36,688 bases of DNA from Belliella alkalica. GTDB lineage: Bacteria > Bacteroidota > Bacteroidia > Cytophagales > Cyclobacteriaceae. Made by a program: the position numbers and the translations under genes. The notes under the pieces were generated by a model. That model was not told the origin of the DNA. It saw only the letters and a list, made by a program, of their open reading frames with translations, and searched no databases. Shown one piece after another: positions 33,489-36,688 of the stretch (position 1 is its first letter; the number at the start of each line of letters is the position of its first letter). Location of the stretch: the NCBI RefSeq assembly GCF_022549785.1, contig NZ_JAKZGO010000018.1, positions 44,564 through 81,251 on the forward strand, read 5' to 3'.

Positions 33489-36400
33489 ATGAAAAAATTC
33501 TACAAAAGTCTACTGACTTTCCTTACTCTTTTCCTTCTTGGTTACACTTCAATCTACGCTCAGTGTATCCTATTTCCAGGAAATTTAGTTTTTTCCGGAG
33601 TGAATCTGGAAGATGATGGCGTAAATGGAGCCACCCAAAACGATCGGTTTAGCTTTGTTTTATTGCAGGAAGTCAGTGAAAACTTTGAGATTTATTTTAC
33701 TGATCTTGGCTGGACTGCCTCAAATTCGTTCCAAACTCCAGACAAAGCATTGACAGATGGAGTGATAAAATGGACAGCTCCCGCAGGAGGCGTCCAATCA
33801 GGAACACAAATTACCATAGATGCAAAATACAACTTGTCCGCTAGTTTGGGTACAATCGTTGGCGTTCGTGCCACTCCAAATGATGCCAATATTTATTTAA
33901 ACCTAGGAAATTCAGGAGATCAACTTTTCGCATTTACAGGCAGTATTCAAAACCCTGTTTTCATAGCTGGAATTAACATCAATCAAAACTGGTTCAGTCT
34001 CCCTTCTGATAAGTTAACTTCCTCCGAATCAGCTTTACCGGCTAGCCTCAATACTGCAAATGTGCAAAATGTAAGTTTGTTGAGCGCGTTTTCCAATGGG
34101 TTTACGGATGCTGTCATTTCAGGTGATAGTTTCAATGGGCTATTTTCAGATATAGTATCGGAATTTAATCAAGACTCAAATTGGACTTTTGATGAAAAGT
34201 ATCTACCTAACTCCCGTGCTACAGGATTTCAGCTTCCCAAAACACTGTCTTTTTCAGTTACACCTTTCAATTTTCTCAATAACCCTACAGGAACAAATTC
34301 AATCACATATGGTGTAAATACTCAATTTACGGTTTCAAAAGTTGATTCTAGGAATATCACTTCTTATCAATGGCAAGTAAGTACAAATGGGGGCAGTGTT
34401 TATTTTGATTTGGATGATTCGGGAATTTATTCCGGAACGACTTCTGCAACCCTAGAACTCTCCAAACCAGAAGTTTCAAATAGCAATTACCGTTATCGCG
34501 TAAAAGCGGTAGATGCATGCGGAAATGAGGCGATTTCAAATCATCTTGTTCTCACGGTAAATCCAAGATCTCTGACAGTTAACTTAATTGGCACCATTGA
34601 AAAGAAATTTGATGGCAACACCCAGGCAACCATTGCAAATGAAAACCTTGAGTTAACTGGCAGTTTGGGCGAAGATGATGTTGCAATTGTCAATCCTGGA
34701 TCGGGAATCTATGCAAACGCTGCAGTTGGAACTGCTATTCTGGTAACTGTCAATGACCTTACAATCACAGGTGTCAACGCCAATAATTATTCACTGTCCT
34801 CAACTTCAGCAGCTGCAAATGTAGGAATTATCACCCTTGCAGAAGTCACAGGAGTTACTTTGGATGATCAGAGCTTTGTCTTTGATGGCAATGAAAAAAC
34901 TCTCGCGATTAGTGGTGAGCTGCCTGAAGGAACCTCGGTGGCTTATTCAAACAATGGTAGAACAAGTGTCGGAAACCAACAGGTAACAGCTACGATTTCA
35001 GGAGCCAATTTTACCACATTGGTTCTAAATGCAGAATTGACCATCACCTCAGCCACAATCACCGGAATCACTTTCGAGAATGGAAGCTTTGTATTTGACG
35101 GAACTGAGAAAACCATTGAAATCACAGGCACACTTCCGAACGGAACTTCAGTTGCTTACGCCAACAATACCCTAACAAATGCGGGAACGCAGCAAGCAAC
35201 AGCTACGATTTCAGGTGATAATTATTCCGAATTGGTTTTAAATGCAGAATTGACCATCACCCCAGCCACAATCACAGGAATCACTTTCGAAAATGGAAGC
35301 TTTGTATTTGACGGAACTGAGAAAACCATAGAAATCACAGGCACACTTCCGAACGGAACTTCAGTTGCTTACGCCAACAATACCCTAACAAATGCGGGAA
35401 CGCAGCAAGCAACAGCTACGATTTCAGGTGATAATTATACCACGTTGGTATTGACTGCAGATTTGACCATCACCCCAGCCACAATCACAGGAATCACTTT
35501 CGAAAATGGAAGCTTTGTATTTGATGGAACTGAAAAAATCATTGAAATCACAGGCACACTTCCGAACGGAACTTCAGTTGCCTATGCCAACAATACCCGA
35601 ACAAATGCGGGAACGCAGCAAGCAACAGCTACGATTTCAGGTGATAATTATTCCGAATTGGTTTTAAATGCAGAAGTGACCATCACCCCAGCAACAATCG
35701 CAGGAATCACTTTTGAAAATGGGACCTTTGTATTCGATGAATCTGAAAAAACCATTGAAATCACAGGCACACTTCCGAACGGAACTTCAGTTGCCTATGC
35801 CAACAATACCCGAACAAATGCGGGTACGCAGCAAGCAACAGCTACGATTTCAGGTGATAATTATTCCGAATTGGTTTTAAATGCAGAATTGACTATCACC
35901 CCAGCCACAATCGCAGGAATTACTTTCGAGAATGGTACCTTTGTATATGACGGAACTGAAAAAATCATTGAAATCACAGGCACACTTCCGAATGGAGCTT
36001 CAGTTGCCTATGAAAACAATGGAAGAACTAATGTCGGAAACCAACAGGTAACAGCTACGATTTCAGGTGATAATTATACCACATTGGTATTGACGGCAGA
36101 ATTGACCATCACCCCAGCCACAATCACAGGAATCACTTTCGAAGACGGATCCTTTGTATTCGATGAATCTGAAAAAACCATTGAAATCACAGGTACGCTT
36201 CCGAATGGAGCTTCAGTTGCCTATGCTAACAATACCCGAACAAATACGGGCACGCAGCAAGCAACAGCTACCATTACTGGAGCCAACTACACCACATTGG
36301 TATTGACGGCAGAATTGACCATCACCCCAGCCACAATTACAGGAATCACTTTCGAAGACGGATCCTTTGTATTCGATGAATCTGAGAAAGCCATTGAAAT

Positions 36401-36688
36401 CACAGGCACACTTCCGAATGGCACTTCAGTTGCTTACGCCAACAATACCCGAACAAATACGGGCACGCAGCAAGCAACAGCTACCATTACTGGAGCCAAC
36501 TACACCACATTGGTATTGACAGCAGAGTTGGAAATCACTCCTGCAACTATTACCGGAATCACTTTCGAAGACGGATCCTTTATATTCGATGAATCAGAGA
36601 AAGCCATTGAAATTTCAGGTACGCTTCCAAATGGAGCTTCAGTTGCCTATGAAAACAATGGAAGAACAAATGTCGGAAACCAACAGGT
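33489..36688 (+). CDS. Giant secreted Ig/YDG/MBG-repeat protein, truncated at the window edge
   Basis: The frame is open from ATG 33489 to the last base (at least 1066 codons), so the 3' end is missing. It has a signal peptide (MKKFYKSLLTFLTLFLLGYT, ending SIYAQ), a beta-rich domain (about 25-150) with FSFVLLQEVSENFEIYFTDL and GVIKWTAPAGG, an Ig-like domain (about 275-355, YQWQVSTNGG to HLVLTVN), one YDG-type domain (about 357-450, KKFDGNTQATI, NANNYSL) and then MBG-type repeats of exactly 71 residues from residue 451 onward. This is the layout of large Bacteroidota surface proteins, often ending in a type IX secretion sorting domain, which would lie beyond the window. It is 78 bp downstream of the collar operon, same direction, so it may be the shaft or adhesin of the same system. 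Confidence 0.88.
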   Translation, partial: MKKFYKSLLTFLTLFLLGYTSIYAQCILFPGNLVFSGVNLEDDGVNGATQNDRFSFVLLQEVSENFEIYFTDLGWTASNSFQTPDKALTDGVIKWTAPAGGVQSGTQITIDAKYNLSASLGTIVGVRATPNDANIYLNLGNSGDQLFAFTGSIQNPVFIAGININQNWFSLPSDKLTSSESALPASLNTANVQNVSLLSAFSNGFTDAVISGDSFNGLFSDIVSEFNQDSNWTFDEKYLPNSRATGFQLPKTLSFSVTPFNFLNNPTGTNSITYGVNTQFTVSKVDSRNITSYQWQVSTNGGSVYFDLDDSGIYSGTTSATLELSKPEVSNSNYRYRVKAVDACGNEAISNHLVLTVNPRSLTVNLIGTIEKKFDGNTQATIANENLELTGSLGEDDVAIVNPGSGIYANAAVGTAILVTVNDLTITGVNANNYSLSSTSAAANVGIITLAEVTGVTLDDQSFVFDGNEKTLAISGELPEGTSVAYSNNGRTSVGNQQVTATISGANFTTLVLNAELTITSATITGITFENGSFVFDGTEKTIEITGTLPNGTSVAYANNTLTNAGTQQATATISGDNYSELVLNAELTITPATITGITFENGSFVFDGTEKTIEITGTLPNGTSVAYANNTLTNAGTQQATATISGDNYTTLVLTADLTITPATITGITFENGSFVFDGTEKIIEITGTLPNGTSVAYANNTRTNAGTQQATATISGDNYSELVLNAEVTITPATIAGITFENGTFVFDESEKTIEITGTLPNGTSVAYANNTRTNAGTQQATATISGDNYSELVLNAELTITPATIAGITFENGTFVYDGTEKIIEITGTLPNGASVAYENNGRTNVGNQQVTATISGDNYTTLVLTAELTITPATITGITFEDGSFVFDESEKTIEITGTLPNGASVAYANNTRTNTGTQQATATITGANYTTLVLTAELTITPATITGITFEDGSFVFDESEKAIEITGTLPNGTSVAYANNTRTNTGTQQATATITGANYTTLVLTAELEITPATITGITFEDGSFIFDESEKAIEISGTLPNGASVAYENNGRTNVGNQQ
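34839..36688 (+). repeat. 213-bp tandem repeats encoding MBG domains (eight full, one partial)
   Basis: Units begin at 34839, 35052, 35265, 35478, 35691, 35904, 36117, 36330 and 36543, each exactly 213 bp (71 codons) without an indel. The first is diverged; the rest are nearly identical at DNA level. Variant blocks such as FDGTEK or FDESEK, and YANNTLTNAGTQQ or YENNGRTNVGNQQ, appear in shuffled combinations. The array continues past the window. Confidence 0.95.

Overview
The window looks like a chromosomal segment from a member of the Bacteroidota, most likely Cytophagales (Cyclobacteriaceae/Algoriphagus-like; the family is my inference). Reasons: low GC; genes mostly without clear Shine-Dalgarno sites; a TTTG-N19-TAnnTTTG promoter of the Bacteroidota type before the tRNA; families typical of the phylum (DUF4153, DUF1343/NamZ, ~800-residue double-FtsX permeases, secreted YDG/MBG repeat proteins, an IS1634-type transposase remnant).

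Region 1 (1-10.6 kb) is mostly housekeeping and envelope genes: a left-truncated DUF4153 membrane protein, thymidylate synthase (convergent, shared terminator), an RND/MMPL exporter, about 0.8 kb of intergenic repeats, a secreted NamZ-like peptidoglycan hydrolase divergent from a LolC/E-like permease, a polyprenol-phosphate sugar synthase, an ATP-grasp ligase, a 3' gene remnant and a small two-helix membrane protein. A tRNA-Ser(TGA) with its own promoter and terminator follows at 10.69-10.93 kb.

Region 2 (11.0-28.8 kb) is one functional locus. A sigma-54-type response regulator and its NtrY-like histidine kinase are transcribed leftward. Divergent from them is a MacAB-TolC-like tripartite export system: membrane-fusion adaptor, ATPase, four paralogous permeases in tandem, a second atypical ATPase and a TolC-like outer-membrane factor. 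Two intergenic spacers inside this run carry arrays of small hairpins with different stems but a nearly invariant GAA loop; the same hairpin type lies in the repeats near 5 kb.

Region 3 (28.8-36.7 kb) is accessory. After a decayed IS1634-type transposase comes a tight five-gene unit: a Tat-exported protein with a 5'-nucleotidase-like fold whose metal ligands are lost, three different phage-tail-collar (MdpB-like) proteins, and a periplasmic-binding-protein-like protein without a signal peptide. Just downstream, in the same direction, starts a giant secreted protein with an Ig-like domain, a YDG domain and at least nine exact 213-bp MBG repeats; it runs off the right edge. This collar-protein/pseudoenzyme/repeat-adhesin cluster is the best candidate here for an undescribed system, perhaps a secreted or surface fibre apparatus; that role is inference.
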